A DNA stretch of 22,105 bases from an uncultured Oscillospiraceae bacterium. GTDB lineage: Bacteria; Bacillota; Clostridia; Oscillospirales; Oscillospiraceae. This document shows positions 15,801 through 22,105 of this stretch, piece after piece. Numbering within the stretch: the first letter of the stretch is position 1; each line of letters starts with the position of its first letter. Under the pieces are notes generated by a model. The model did not search any database. It was given only the letters and a program-made list of their open reading frames with translations, and was not told the origin of the DNA. Made by a program: the position numbers and the translations under genes. The stretch lies in contig CAJOCV010000027.1 in assembly GCA_905233785.1 (NCBI GenBank), positions 1-22,105 on the forward strand, written 5' to 3'.

Positions 15801-18468
15801 GCTCTATCCGGCCTGGGCGGAAACGGTCACCGTGAGCTTTGATGTCAAGGGCGGCTCCCCGGTGGAGGCTGTGACGCTCAAGAAGGGCGACACGCTTGCC
15901 AAGCCCGAGGATCCGACCAAGGAGGGGCTGGACTTTGGCGGCTGGTTTGACGCGGACGGCAAGGCCTTTTCGTTTGAGACGCCTGTTGAGCAGAGCATGA
16001 CGCTGGCGGCCAAGTGGCTGGCGACGCTGAGCTTTGATCCCAACGGCGGCGTCGCCTCCGCGCAGCGCACGCCCATCACCGTGGAAGAGGGGAGCGAGGC
16101 GAAGTTCTTCAACACGCTCTATCAGCCCAGCATGGAGGGCAAGCAGTTCCTCGGCTACAGTCTGGATCCGGCCTTCGACCCGACGGACAGCGATCCCGAG
16201 TACGCGGCCTTCACGCTCGACGCCTATCAGAAGTCCGTGGTGCAGAAGCAGTACGCGGTCACGCTGAACCGGCACACCACGCTGTACGCCGTATATGGCA
16301 ACAACTACAAGGTCACGCTTGACAAGAACTGCGACGACAGCGGCGTGAATATTCCCGCCGGCTATTCCAGCAAGACCGGCACCTGGGTTCAGATCATCCG
16401 CACCAACATTCCCCGCAGCGGCTACAACTTCCTGGGCTACGCCTATGACCCGAGCGCCGCGCAGCCTGACATTCCCGTCGGCTCCGGCAACACCGGGTAT
16501 CTGTATCTGCGCCTGAAGAGTGACGTAACGCTCTACGCGGTCTGGACGCCGATCACCTACACCGTCAGGTTTGACGCCAACGGCGGCGAGGGCGCTCTGC
16601 CGGAGGACATTGTCTACACGCTCGATACCAAGGCGGACATCGTTCTCCCCACGGGCGAGGGACTGAGCAAGGAGGGCAAGGTTCTCGTCGGATGGTCCTT
16701 CACCAAGCGCTCCGATCTCGGTGTGAGCGGGACGCTGAACAAGGCCGACTATCTGCCCGGCGCGACGATTCCCGCCTCGGCCTACTCCGGCAACAAGACG
16801 GTGTACGCGGTGTGGAAGGCGATGGCCGTCACGGTCAACTATGATCTCAACGGACATATGACCACCACGGGCAAGCTCTCCCAGAACAAGACCAAGACCT
16901 ATGGCTACGGCGTCGCCACCACGCTGGAGACGCAGGCCGCGACCTATGAGGGCAAGGTGAAGGGCTTCACCTACCCGAACGGCAACAACTACACCGGCAA
17001 CGCCGGCTGGTATGACGCCGCGCATGACGCCTACTACCGCGCCGGCTCGACCAGATACACCCTCGACAAGACCAACACCAATCTCAACGAGGACGGCAGC
17101 TACTCCCTCGATCTCGTCATCCTCTGGACCTACACGCCTGTCACGTTCTACAATGAGGACGGCTCGCTGAAGGATCGTCTCTTCGTCCATCGCTACAGCA
17201 CGGATAAGACCATCAAGACCTTCTACACCACCGACACCGAGCCTGTCATCGCCATCGAAGGCGCCGAGAAGCCCGGCTGCGAATTCCTTGGCTGGGCCGA
17301 GGAAGCGGGCGGCGAGCCTGTGTACAAGGCCGGCGACGCGATCACAGCCCTGTCTTCTCTGGAGCTGTACCCGGTCTATCAGAGCGAGCAGTTCACGCTC
17401 TCCTTCCGGGATGGCGAGAACGTGCTGGAGGAGCTGAGCGTGACGGCGGGGTACGGCGCGGCGGTTGCGATCCCGGCCGATCCTGAGAAGCCCGGCTTCC
17501 TCTTCCGTGGCTGGGCGACCGAACCCGGCGGCGAAGTCGTCTATACCTTTGGTATGAGCATCACGCTTGAGGCTGACACCACGCTCTACGCCGTGTACGA
17601 AAAGATTCCCGGCGCCGAGATCAAGGGCAGAAGCGTCAGGCTGGAGGATCGGATCGAGCTGGTCTTCGGCGTCACCTTCCCTGAGGGCTCCGTTTTCGAT
17701 TACGCGGCGCTTGTGAGCCATGGAGAGACCTACATCACGAAGAAGGCCGACGCCGAGACGAAGATCGTTGACGGCGAGCTGCTGACGCTGTTTAGCTGCC
17801 CGGTCTATCCGAACGATCTGAAGGAGAAGGTCACGATCCGGGCCTACGATCAAGACGGCAGACAGCTCCCGCTGCTTGTCAATGGGGAGACTGTGGAGGT
17901 CTACGCCTATGCTGTCAGCGATTATCTCAGTCTGGATTCGACGGATCCCGCGCTGAAAAACCTGATTGACGCTCTGGTTGTCTACGGCGATTATGTGGGC
18001 TACTACGCGTCTCACAGGGACGACAACACCAGCATGAACGGCGTTCCGGTCGAAAGACCCACAAAGGATGCGCTGCTGCCCTATAAAGGAACCGTTGAGG
18101 GGGCTGTGAGCGGCGTCAGCGCCCGCGGCGGCACGCTGTACTTTGATTCCGCCACGGTGGCGCGGGTCTACTTTAGCGGCGACGTTCAGGGGGCCACGGT
18201 CACGGTGAACGGCAAGAGCGCTTCCCTGCGCCAGGACGGCAGCAGCTATTATGTCGAGATCAGCGGCATCGCGGCGAATAAGCTGGACGTGATGAACGAA
18301 GTCGCGCTGTCCAAGAACGGTCAGACCGTAAAGGTCTTTTACAGTGGCTACAGCTACATGTATTCCGTGATCTGCGGCAAAAGCAGCGCAAACTACAGCG
18401 CCACCCTGAAGGACGCGCTGAGCGCCATGTACAAATACTGCGAAGCGGCAAAGGCGTATTTTGGATAA
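12874..18468 (+). CDS. Giant secreted surface protein: beta-helix region followed by InlB B-repeats
   Basis: The 1,864-residue protein has a signal peptide (KRMLAFALALALIFSLGAPAYA, cleavage after about residue 25) and an acidic Glu/Ala stretch. A right-handed beta-helix-like region spans about 110-450, with NGHTLTVPGAEG and many short GG-V-V repeats. From about 461, InlB/Listeria-Bacteroides repeats begin: YVTFDPNNG...FSAWSLNGKAFDFETPV...LVAKW. Further repeats start near 626, 703, 798, 986, 1051, 1145, 1229, 1319 and 1507. Residues about 626-1050 and 1145-1575 are two divergent copies of one multi-repeat block, both containing KGFTYPN.NNYTG..WYDAA. A unique C-terminal domain runs from about 1579 and ends LSAMYKYCEAAKAYFG. 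There is no LPxTG and no membrane anchor, so attachment is unexplained. Adhesion is the family's usual role. The peptide gene follows 47 nt after the stop without a visible terminator. Confidence 0.92.
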   Translation: MSMKRMLAFALALALIFSLGAPAYAAELPEEEGAAQAERIADTTEGAPAEGLENEPPSKLSEEGAEEAEDKLEAEAWAMIEAKAREAISIRKPDAELQGRNDKAIVYYSDGDGFESYASLAAAIAAVGTHGESEEEDVFLGPLVQLSKDVNEDVVIPEGKNVELNLNGHTLTVPGAEGLQAAGGTLTVSNGTLNSAADDFVSAKGGSIVLGANLTVMGSSSVLYAYDGGVITLAGANVSSNNTKYAAAFVTGANSAIVVESGSLSQTGANVVTLSVADGATAEIKGGTVGNDASTVIAAKTGGLVTVSGGEVSTTADMVAGYAISGGKIVVTGGTVSSANWCALSAIRFGQTASGSVEVNGGVVTKAVGAYEGEDSYVKVTGGVVGDADGWGVYVADGALAEISGGVIKGYVSVGSESKGKIGITGGEFTRKPDEAYLANNKMCSDDVNENGYYYLLDAVYVTFDPNNGDEPFTVKLVKGATVDEPEAPVREGFTFSAWSLNGKAFDFETPVEDNLTLVAKWGNQLIFMNGEEVYRTELIEEGKNGSIYYVYASDRLEGYTDENGVVHTFVGWASKPDASFAEVEYPWNGVDGNGNRTVAQTTARTVPMNGSDVTLYGIFEVKHTLTIDLNGGSGNVATSYSSNGNVVSFSHSTYKNTRSGYTLLGFSTDRDAVEPEIPYLSSGYYWMHLDADTTLYAVWQTTPYTITFKANGGEGDVPEAIIYTAGDGSVTLPGQGSLSKEGREFLGWYFGSSISDLSAGKSLTSTQLKNFYEAGAEYPVSTGNKTALAVWRNVGVKVSYDLNGAVTSAGVAMTKKDALYDYGKASVNLGTNGANYEGKAKGFTYPNNNNYTGLTAWYDAARDTFYASNKAWYKLDASNTAAEADGSYSLALTAVWGYTPVTYHLGGESVARDFVARAQTGNTAANWVLSTTPAIARSGEGLSREGYVFDGWALEEGGAAVYQPGDEIAVVSGIELYPAWAETVTVSFDVKGGSPVEAVTLKKGDTLAKPEDPTKEGLDFGGWFDADGKAFSFETPVEQSMTLAAKWLATLSFDPNGGVASAQRTPITVEEGSEAKFFNTLYQPSMEGKQFLGYSLDPAFDPTDSDPEYAAFTLDAYQKSVVQKQYAVTLNRHTTLYAVYGNNYKVTLDKNCDDSGVNIPAGYSSKTGTWVQIIRTNIPRSGYNFLGYAYDPSAAQPDIPVGSGNTGYLYLRLKSDVTLYAVWTPITYTVRFDANGGEGALPEDIVYTLDTKADIVLPTGEGLSKEGKVLVGWSFTKRSDLGVSGTLNKADYLPGATIPASAYSGNKTVYAVWKAMAVTVNYDLNGHMTTTGKLSQNKTKTYGYGVATTLETQAATYEGKVKGFTYPNGNNYTGNAGWYDAAHDAYYRAGSTRYTLDKTNTNLNEDGSYSLDLVILWTYTPVTFYNEDGSLKDRLFVHRYSTDKTIKTFYTTDTEPVIAIEGAEKPGCEFLGWAEEAGGEPVYKAGDAITALSSLELYPVYQSEQFTLSFRDGENVLEELSVTAGYGAAVAIPADPEKPGFLFRGWATEPGGEVVYTFGMSITLEADTTLYAVYEKIPGAEIKGRSVRLEDRIELVFGVTFPEGSVFDYAALVSHGETYITKKADAETKIVDGELLTLFSCPVYPNDLKEKVTIRAYDQDGRQLPLLVNGETVEVYAYAVSDYLSLDSTDPALKNLIDALVVYGDYVGYYASHRDDNTSMNGVPVERPTKDALLPYKGTVEGAVSGVSARGGTLYFDSATVARVYFSGDVQGATVTVNGKSASLRQDGSSYYVEISGIAANKLDVMNEVALSKNGQTVKVFYSGYSYMYSVICGKSSANYSATLKDALSAMYKYCEAAKAYFG

Positions 18469-18515
18469 GAGCATAGAAGTATAGAAAATAAGAAGACTAA
18501 GGAAGGAGCATCATC

Positions 18516-18653
18516 ATGAAAAAGAGCTATGAAAACGCGGAGATGACCTTTGTGGAAGCAAGAGAGGTTATTGTCACCTCCCCGCGGCCCGCGCCCGGCG
18601 GCCCTATCAGCGACGGCTTTGAAAGCAGCAGCCCCTCCCTCGCGATGTACTGA
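18516..18653 (+). CDS. 45-residue peptide, candidate RiPP precursor
   Basis: AAGGAAGGAG precedes an ATG at 18516 by about 6 nt, and the frame encodes 45 residues ending at TGA 18651-18653. The N-terminal half is charged (MKKSYENAEMTFVEAREVIV). It is followed by TSPRPAPGGP and a Ser/Pro/Gly-rich tail, FESSSPSLAMY. It has no signal peptide or membrane segment. The start resembles small MKK-Y...V-TS peptides frequent in gut Firmicutes. A PqqD-like protein lies two genes downstream in the same unit. A leader/core division around the VTS segment is my inference. It has no Cys, so thioether or lanthionine chemistry is unlikely; Ser, Tyr or backbone changes would be more plausible. It could instead be an unmodified small protein. 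Confidence 0.65.
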   Translation: MKKSYENAEMTFVEAREVIVTSPRPAPGGPISDGFESSSPSLAMY

Positions 18654-18661
18654 TTCTCTGC

Positions 18662-18689
18662 GGAGGCAGGCGCTTCGGCGTCTGCCTCC
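18662..18689 (+). other. UUCG-capped 12-bp hairpin after the peptide gene
   Basis: GGAGGCAGGCGC pairs with GCGTCTGCCTCC (one G-U) around TTCG, closed by C-G: the hyperstable cUUCGg tetraloop. It is followed by CTCATTG, not a U tract, so it is not a standard terminator. Lying 8 nt after the peptide stop, it could stabilise or process the upstream mRNA and favour peptide expression over downstream genes. Confidence 0.8.
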
Positions 18690-18717
18690 CTCATTGTGCG
18701 CAAAACAGGAGATTCCT

Positions 18718-19242
18718 ATGAAGAAGATAGAAGCTTTTCTGCTTGGCCTGGCGCTTTGCTTTGTGCCGGCGTTTTTATCCCTCGGCGTCACGGCGCGGGC
18801 GGAGAATCTGCTGCCCTTTGATTTCCAGCTTCAGGGGGACGCCGCCGCGCCTGACACGGGCGACAGCGCGGGGCAAACAGCGCCGTCCGGGCGGGCTGAC
18901 GCGCCGGTTGCCGAGGTGTTTCCGGCCGTGGAAGCCACGCCGCGCCCGGAGCGGACGCAGAGCGCTGCGCCCACGCCACGCCCGGCGCGGGAGAGGGGTG
19001 CGGAATCTGCGCCGGGTTCGGCGCGTTCCGACAGCCCGGCGCAAGGCGGCGCAACCGCGCAGACGCCGGAAACGCCCGCGGCCACGCCGGAAACGCCCGC
19101 GGCCGCGCCGGAGACGAGCGCCGACGAGCCGACGTATGGGGCGCGGCCGCTGGGGAGCGCCTGGGTGCTTGCGTGCGCCATGCTGCTCTGCGCGCTGGGG
19201 ATTACCGGGATTCTGCTGCTTCGCGGAAGAAAGAAGAGGTAA
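18718..19242 (+). CDS. Secreted Pro/Ala-rich stalk protein with C-terminal membrane anchor
   Basis: This 174-residue protein has an N-terminal signal peptide (KKIEAFLLGLALCFVPAFLS, then GVTARA). A low-complexity region of about 100 residues, rich in Pro, Ala, Thr, Glu and Arg, includes the tandem TPETPAATPETPAAAPETS. It ends in one hydrophobic helix (WVLACAMLLCALGITGILLL) followed by RGRKKR. The tail looks like a sortase signal, but no LPxTG precedes it (YGARPLGS instead). I infer a membrane-anchored extracellular stalk, possibly a scaffold or partner for the neighbouring surface protein or peptide. AGGAGATTCCT precedes the ATG at 18718. PqqD starts 4 nt after its stop. No known family is recognised. 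Confidence 0.7.
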   Translation: MKKIEAFLLGLALCFVPAFLSLGVTARAENLLPFDFQLQGDAAAPDTGDSAGQTAPSGRADAPVAEVFPAVEATPRPERTQSAAPTPRPARERGAESAPGSARSDSPAQGGATAQTPETPAATPETPAAAPETSADEPTYGARPLGSAWVLACAMLLCALGITGILLLRGRKKR

Positions 19243-19246
19243 AAAA

Positions 19247-19510
19247 ATGAAACTGAAACCAGACTTTGTGATCCACTCCATCGGCGATGAGACGCTGATG
19301 GTTCCCACCGGCGAGGCGGCGGAGCGCTTTCACGGCATCATCCGCCTGAACGATACGGCGGCCTTTATTCTTGAGCAGCTTCAGAAGGAGACGACGGAAG
19401 CCGCCGTTGCGCAGGCCGTTCTGGACGCCTATGAGATCGACCGCCCCCACGCGGAGCGTGAGGTGGAAAAGATCGTCGAAAAACTCAAGAGCATTGACGC
19501 GCTGATGTAA
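19247..19510 (+). CDS. PqqD-like protein (RiPP recognition element fold)
   Basis: This 87-residue protein matches the PqqD family in length and pattern. An N-terminal strand pair (FVIHSIGDETLMVPTGEAAE) is followed by the diagnostic RLNDTAAFILEQLQ helix. Three helices follow (EAAVAQAVLDAYEID, then REVEKIVEKLKSIDAL). PqqD-type domains bind the leader of a ribosomal peptide and present it to a maturase, often a radical SAM enzyme. Here the peptide would be the 45-residue product upstream, but no maturase lies in the window, so the partner is inferred. It begins 4 nt after the stalk gene, with GAAGAGG inside the end of that gene serving as the ribosome binding site, so the two are translationally linked. 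It is the last gene of the unit. Confidence 0.85.
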   Translation: MKLKPDFVIHSIGDETLMVPTGEAAERFHGIIRLNDTAAFILEQLQKETTEAAVAQAVLDAYEIDRPHAEREVEKIVEKLKSIDALM

Positions 19511-19525
19511 TCAGCGCGTTTTTTT
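19497..19525 (+). terminator. Intrinsic terminator overlapping the pqqD-like stop codon
   Basis: ACGCGCTGA (19497-19505) pairs perfectly with TCAGCGCGT (19511-19519) around TGTAA, followed by seven T. The stem begins inside the last codons of the PqqD-like gene and the TAA lies in the loop. Confidence 0.9.
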
Positions 19526-19703
19526 CATCCGTGAATCATATATTTCATGGTTTCGAAGCTTTCCCTTTCCGAGCGCTGATCTATCAAAGCTGTTTTCAGG
19601 GGGCTTCTCCATGAGAGCAATGCAACAACCACCCCAAAATACAGCGTTTTCCCGGCCTGCAGCCGCCCGCGGATGACAGGATGATAGATATGTGTGTTGA
19701 TAA

Positions 19704-19732
19704 TTGCATTTTGGATTGAGCAGTGCTATAAT
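19704..19732 (+). promoter_or_regulatory. Consensus promoter without an adjacent coding gene
   Basis: TTGCAT (19704-19709), a 17-bp spacer and a perfect TATAAT (19727-19732) with a TG one base upstream. It shares its -35, spacer length and -10 with the tRNA-Ser promoter. The next start codon with a good ribosome binding site is at 20337, about 600 nt away. The 180 bases before it (19526-19703) hold nothing I recognise. Confidence 0.65.
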
Positions 19733-19738
19733 TCAAAA

Positions 19739-19890
19739 GATTTAAGGAACAGACGGCGCGGCAAGCGCGATCAGCTTTCACCGGGAATTCCGGTCTGCCG
19801 CTGCCGGTGGCAGAGAAAGGCAGAACGGAATTACCGCAGCGGTCGAAAAATGCAAGGAAAAGCGAAAGCCCGCAGCATTTTTCGGGCACC
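19739..19890 (+). ncRNA. Candidate structured RNA downstream of an isolated promoter
   Basis: AATTCCGGTCTGCC (19786-19799) pairs with GGCAGAACGGAATT (19819-19832) with one mismatch and encloses a second hairpin, CTGCC-GGT-GGCAG (19801-19813). Next, CGAAAAATGC (19844-19853) pairs with GCATTTTTCG (19875-19884). A short GCGC-GGCAA-GCGC hairpin precedes them. No credible reading frame fits. It resembles no RNA class I can name. It could be an independent small RNA or the start of a long leader for the surface gene at 20337. From 19891 to 20063 I see nothing further. Confidence 0.35.
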
Positions 19891-20063
19891 GCAAGGCGGG
19901 CAGCTAATCCCGCTGAAATAGACAGTACAGGAAACAGGACGATGAAGTTGGCGTATGATGCGACAACCGGCGCGTAGTTGCCGAGACGCGGCAATTCATC
20001 GCCCACGGGACACACGACGGAGGTGGTAGGAAGAAAACGGGCGATTATTTTGCCTCTCTCAAC

Positions 20064-20131
20064 CGTAGGGACGAGCATTGCTCGTCCGGGACATGGCGGG
20101 AGACGGCGGACGAGCGATGCTCGTCCCTACG
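20064..20131. repeat. REP-like double palindrome
   Basis: The 25-bp arm at 20064-20088 (CGTAGGGACGAGCATTGCTC...) is inverted at 20107-20131 with one difference. Each arm is itself a palindrome (GGACGAGC...GCTCGTCC). The spacer is 18 bp. This is the layout of bacterial interspersed mosaic elements; related GTAGGG-starting palindromes are common between genes in gut Clostridia. Confidence 0.85.
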
Positions 20132-20146
20132 CACACCCCTCAGTCA

Positions 20147-20268
20147 CCGCCGCAAGCGGCGGCGACAGCTCCCCTTACAGGGGAGCCAAGACACCCCGCC
20201 GGGCGCGCGCCCGGCAAATTCTCTTGCCGAACCCTTACCGCGCGTAGGGGCGACCCTTGCGGTCGCCC
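20147..20268. repeat. Array of four further palindromes
   Basis: In order: CCGCCGCAAGCGGCGG (20147-20162); GCTCCCC-TTACA-GGGGAGC (20168-20186); the perfect 18-bp palindrome GCCGGGCGCGCGCCCGGC (20198-20215); and GGGCGACC-CTTGC-GGTCGCCC (20248-20268), which follows GTAG as the first element at 20066 does. With 20064-20131 they form a composite intergenic repeat. Confidence 0.85.
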
Positions 20269-20336
20269 GCGGACACGGGAAAGGGACGGAGAGGGAAAAC
20301 AGGATGAAATCCAAAACAGAAAAGGAGGTATTTTGG

Positions 20337-22105
20337 ATGAGTATCAAACGTACATTGGCTTTGTGCTTCTCACTCGTCACCCCTGGCATCGCCTTCGCAG
20401 AAGAACCGTGCCCATATGATCAAGATGGTCATCACTACATTACTAAGGCTTGGCATTTGCCGGATAATCCCAATGGCGCAGCCACGGTTGAGGTAGAGTG
20501 CACAATGTGCGAAAAAATAACAACACTCGATGCAACGAAAACCAGGGAAGAAATCCTGCCGGCCACATGCCAGGGTTCTGAACATGTAAGAGTAACCTAT
20601 AGGTGGGAAACAGCATATTGGGATGATGAAACCAGTACGGTTTATGAGACGGGTTCCACGCTTGATCCCAATAATCACATGAATGTCGAGCACGACTGGA
20701 ATACTGCTTCTATTACGGCAGGTGACGACGGCAGGTACGTTGCGACGGTAGAGCGTTTTTGCGAGGCCTGTGGCACCAAGTTGGCTCCGGACACAGCAAG
20801 TGTTGCGGCAGCGAACGTCGAAACGAAAGCGGCAACCTGTGTCGAAGGCGGGTACAAGTCCGCGAGGTTCTATTTCGGCAGTGTGCTTAAGAGCCTTACC
20901 TGGGACGTGGTTCCCGCGACCGGTGTGCACAATTTCGTAAACGGCGTGTGCAGCGTCTGCAACGCGAAGCAGACCTTTACCGTTAAGTTCTATCGCAGCA
21001 CGGAACTTCTGAAGACCACCACAGTTGAGTATGGTCAGACGGTTTCGGCTCCTTCGGAAATCGAGCTTACGGAAGGTCAACACTGGTCTCTCGGGGAGAG
21101 CGTGAATTGGGCAGCGTATGACTTTACCACGCCTGTTACCAGCGACCTGAACCTTTATGTTGGTCAGACAATGACAGTGGAAGGACCCACGATAGAGGCG
21201 GGTCACTGCTACTTTATGGCCAACAACGGCACGCAAGACTACGTCTCTCAGGAACTGAGTCCGTTAGATAACTTCGCTCCGGCGTGCACCTTCACGTATG
21301 AGGGTCACGAGTTCGTCGGTTGGAATACCAAAGCGGATGGAACGGGGGTTACCTTCCAGCCCGGCGATGATATGGATACAGGGGAGATATTTGGTGACGT
21401 CTGGAGCAGCGATGATTCATTCACCTTCTATGCAAAATGGGAGGAAGCCAAGGCGGTCGCCCAGATCGGCGATACCGGTTACGCCACGCTCGCGGAAGCC
21501 ATCGCCGCGGCGAAGGACGGCGATACCGTCACCCTGCTTGCGGACAGCAGCGCAGTGACTGTAAACAGCGGCAAGAACTTTACGATTGCGCTGAACGGCC
21601 ACAAGCTGAGCGGTAATCAGTGGGTCATCAACAATTCTACACTGACAATTGACGGCAGCGTGGAGAATTCTGAGTACTACGGCTGCATCTGCGTTGGTTG
21701 TGCAAGGAACAACAACGGCAATGTGGTGCTCAACGGTGGTTACTACCACTGCGGAGAGAATGACACGGTTCTGCACATCAACGGCACTTGCCTCAACTCT
21801 AACGTTACGATTAAGAACGCCATGATCGTTAGCCCGACCGACAACGGTATCCAGCTCAACGGCTCCGGTACCTTTGTGATCGAGAACAGCGAGATCACCG
21901 GCGCGACAGGCGTGTACGTGAAGTCCGGCAACCTGACGATCACGGGCAGCAAGATCACCGGTAACATGACCCCGGCGAACTACAGCTACTATGGCAACGG
22001 CGCGAATGCGACCGGCGACGCGATCGTCATTGACTCCTGCAACTATCCCGGCGGCGCCCCGACCGTGAGCATCGGCGCGGGCAACACCTTTACAGGAACC
22101 AAGAA
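20337..22105 (+). CDS. Second large secreted surface protein, InlB repeat then beta-helix (3' end outside window)
   Basis: AAAGGAGG lies 8 nt before the ATG at 20337, and the frame stays open for 589 codons to the window end. A signal peptide (KRTLALCFSLVTPGIAFA) is followed by a region with three CxxC pairs (CTMCEK, CEACGT, CSVCNA), as in repeat-bearing surface proteins of Clostridia. An InlB-type repeat comes next (FVGWNTKADGTGVTFQPGDD ... FTFYAKWEE). The beta-helix entry motif is GYATLAEAIAAAKDGDTVTL, and the helix itself (NFTIALNGHKLSG, then GG- and N-rich rungs) continues to the edge. The order is the reverse of the protein at 12874. Codon use in the first 200 residues looks less GC-rich than the rest. 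It is exported, probably an adhesin or glycan-contact protein; anchoring cannot be judged. Confidence 0.88.
   Translation, partial: MSIKRTLALCFSLVTPGIAFAEEPCPYDQDGHHYITKAWHLPDNPNGAATVEVECTMCEKITTLDATKTREEILPATCQGSEHVRVTYRWETAYWDDETSTVYETGSTLDPNNHMNVEHDWNTASITAGDDGRYVATVERFCEACGTKLAPDTASVAAANVETKAATCVEGGYKSARFYFGSVLKSLTWDVVPATGVHNFVNGVCSVCNAKQTFTVKFYRSTELLKTTTVEYGQTVSAPSEIELTEGQHWSLGESVNWAAYDFTTPVTSDLNLYVGQTMTVEGPTIEAGHCYFMANNGTQDYVSQELSPLDNFAPACTFTYEGHEFVGWNTKADGTGVTFQPGDDMDTGEIFGDVWSSDDSFTFYAKWEEAKAVAQIGDTGYATLAEAIAAAKDGDTVTLLADSSAVTVNSGKNFTIALNGHKLSGNQWVINNSTLTIDGSVENSEYYGCICVGCARNNNGNVVLNGGYYHCGENDTVLHINGTCLNSNVTIKNAMIVSPTDNGIQLNGSGTFVIENSEITGATGVYVKSGNLTITGSKITGNMTPANYSYYGNGANATGDAIVIDSCNYPGGAPTVSIGAGNTFTGTK

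Noticed and set aside
13312..18474. A minus-strand open frame of 1,720 codons opposite the giant surface protein gene
   Set aside because: Its product is Arg/Val/Gly-rich with no domain, signal or ribosome binding site. The plus-strand frame has a signal peptide and clear InlB repeats. The antisense frame is open because of biased GC-rich codon use.
19130..19242. Sortase sorting signal at the end of the stalk protein
   Set aside because: The hydrophobic helix and RGRKKR tail fit, but no LPxTG-like motif precedes it; a plain membrane anchor is the simpler reading.
19596..20078. A minus-strand frame of 160 codons
   Set aside because: No ribosome binding site or known motif, and it crosses the hairpin-rich stretch and an oppositely directed consensus promoter.

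Overview
The window reads as chromosomal DNA from a moderately GC-rich Gram-positive, most likely a gut Clostridia member near Oscillospiraceae/Ruminococcaceae. This is inferred from strong GGAGG-type ribosome binding sites, huge secreted proteins built from InlB-type (Listeria-Bacteroides) repeats, GGDEF/hybrid-kinase signalling without flagellar context, and dense intergenic palindromes of a kind common in that group. No species can be named from the sequence alone.

Region 1 (1-4640, minus strand) is a small resistance-like operon read right to left. A promoter with a perfect -35 and an extended -10 leads into a leader with a possible 11-codon peptide and an intrinsic terminator. Then come a MATE efflux protein that has lost its middle, an alpha/beta hydrolase, a UvrA2-like ATPase lacking the UvrB-binding domain, and a flavodoxin-fold fragment without a start. 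Region 2 (4640-5510) is a scarred junction: the C-terminal remnant of a tyrosine integrase, palindromic repeats, terminators and a tRNA-Ser(UGA) with its own promoter. Region 3 (5512-6342) is a PIN/NYN-like nuclease-fold protein with an acidic proline-rich tail, followed by an exceptional 34-bp-stem hairpin.

Region 4 (6645-12363, minus) is a signalling operon. A soluble multi-PAS hybrid histidine kinase with two receiver domains is followed by an amino-acid-permease-like membrane domain fused to a GGDEF diguanylate cyclase. Together they suggest nutrient sensing that feeds c-di-GMP.

Region 5 (12662-19525, plus) appears to be one transcription unit: a 1,864-residue secreted beta-helix/InlB-repeat protein, a 45-residue peptide, a stable UUCG-capped hairpin, a secreted Pro/Ala-rich protein with a C-terminal membrane anchor, and a PqqD-like (RRE-fold) protein ending in a terminator that overlaps its stop codon. 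The peptide plus PqqD pair looks like an orphan RiPP-type module linked to surface proteins; no maturase is present in the window. Region 6 (19526-22105) holds a consensus promoter in front of a structured, non-coding-looking stretch, a REP-like palindrome array, and the start of a second large InlB/beta-helix surface protein that runs off the window.

Convergent and divergent gene pairs separate these units. Most other long open frames, including an antisense frame of 1,720 codons opposite the large surface gene, are shadows of the real genes.
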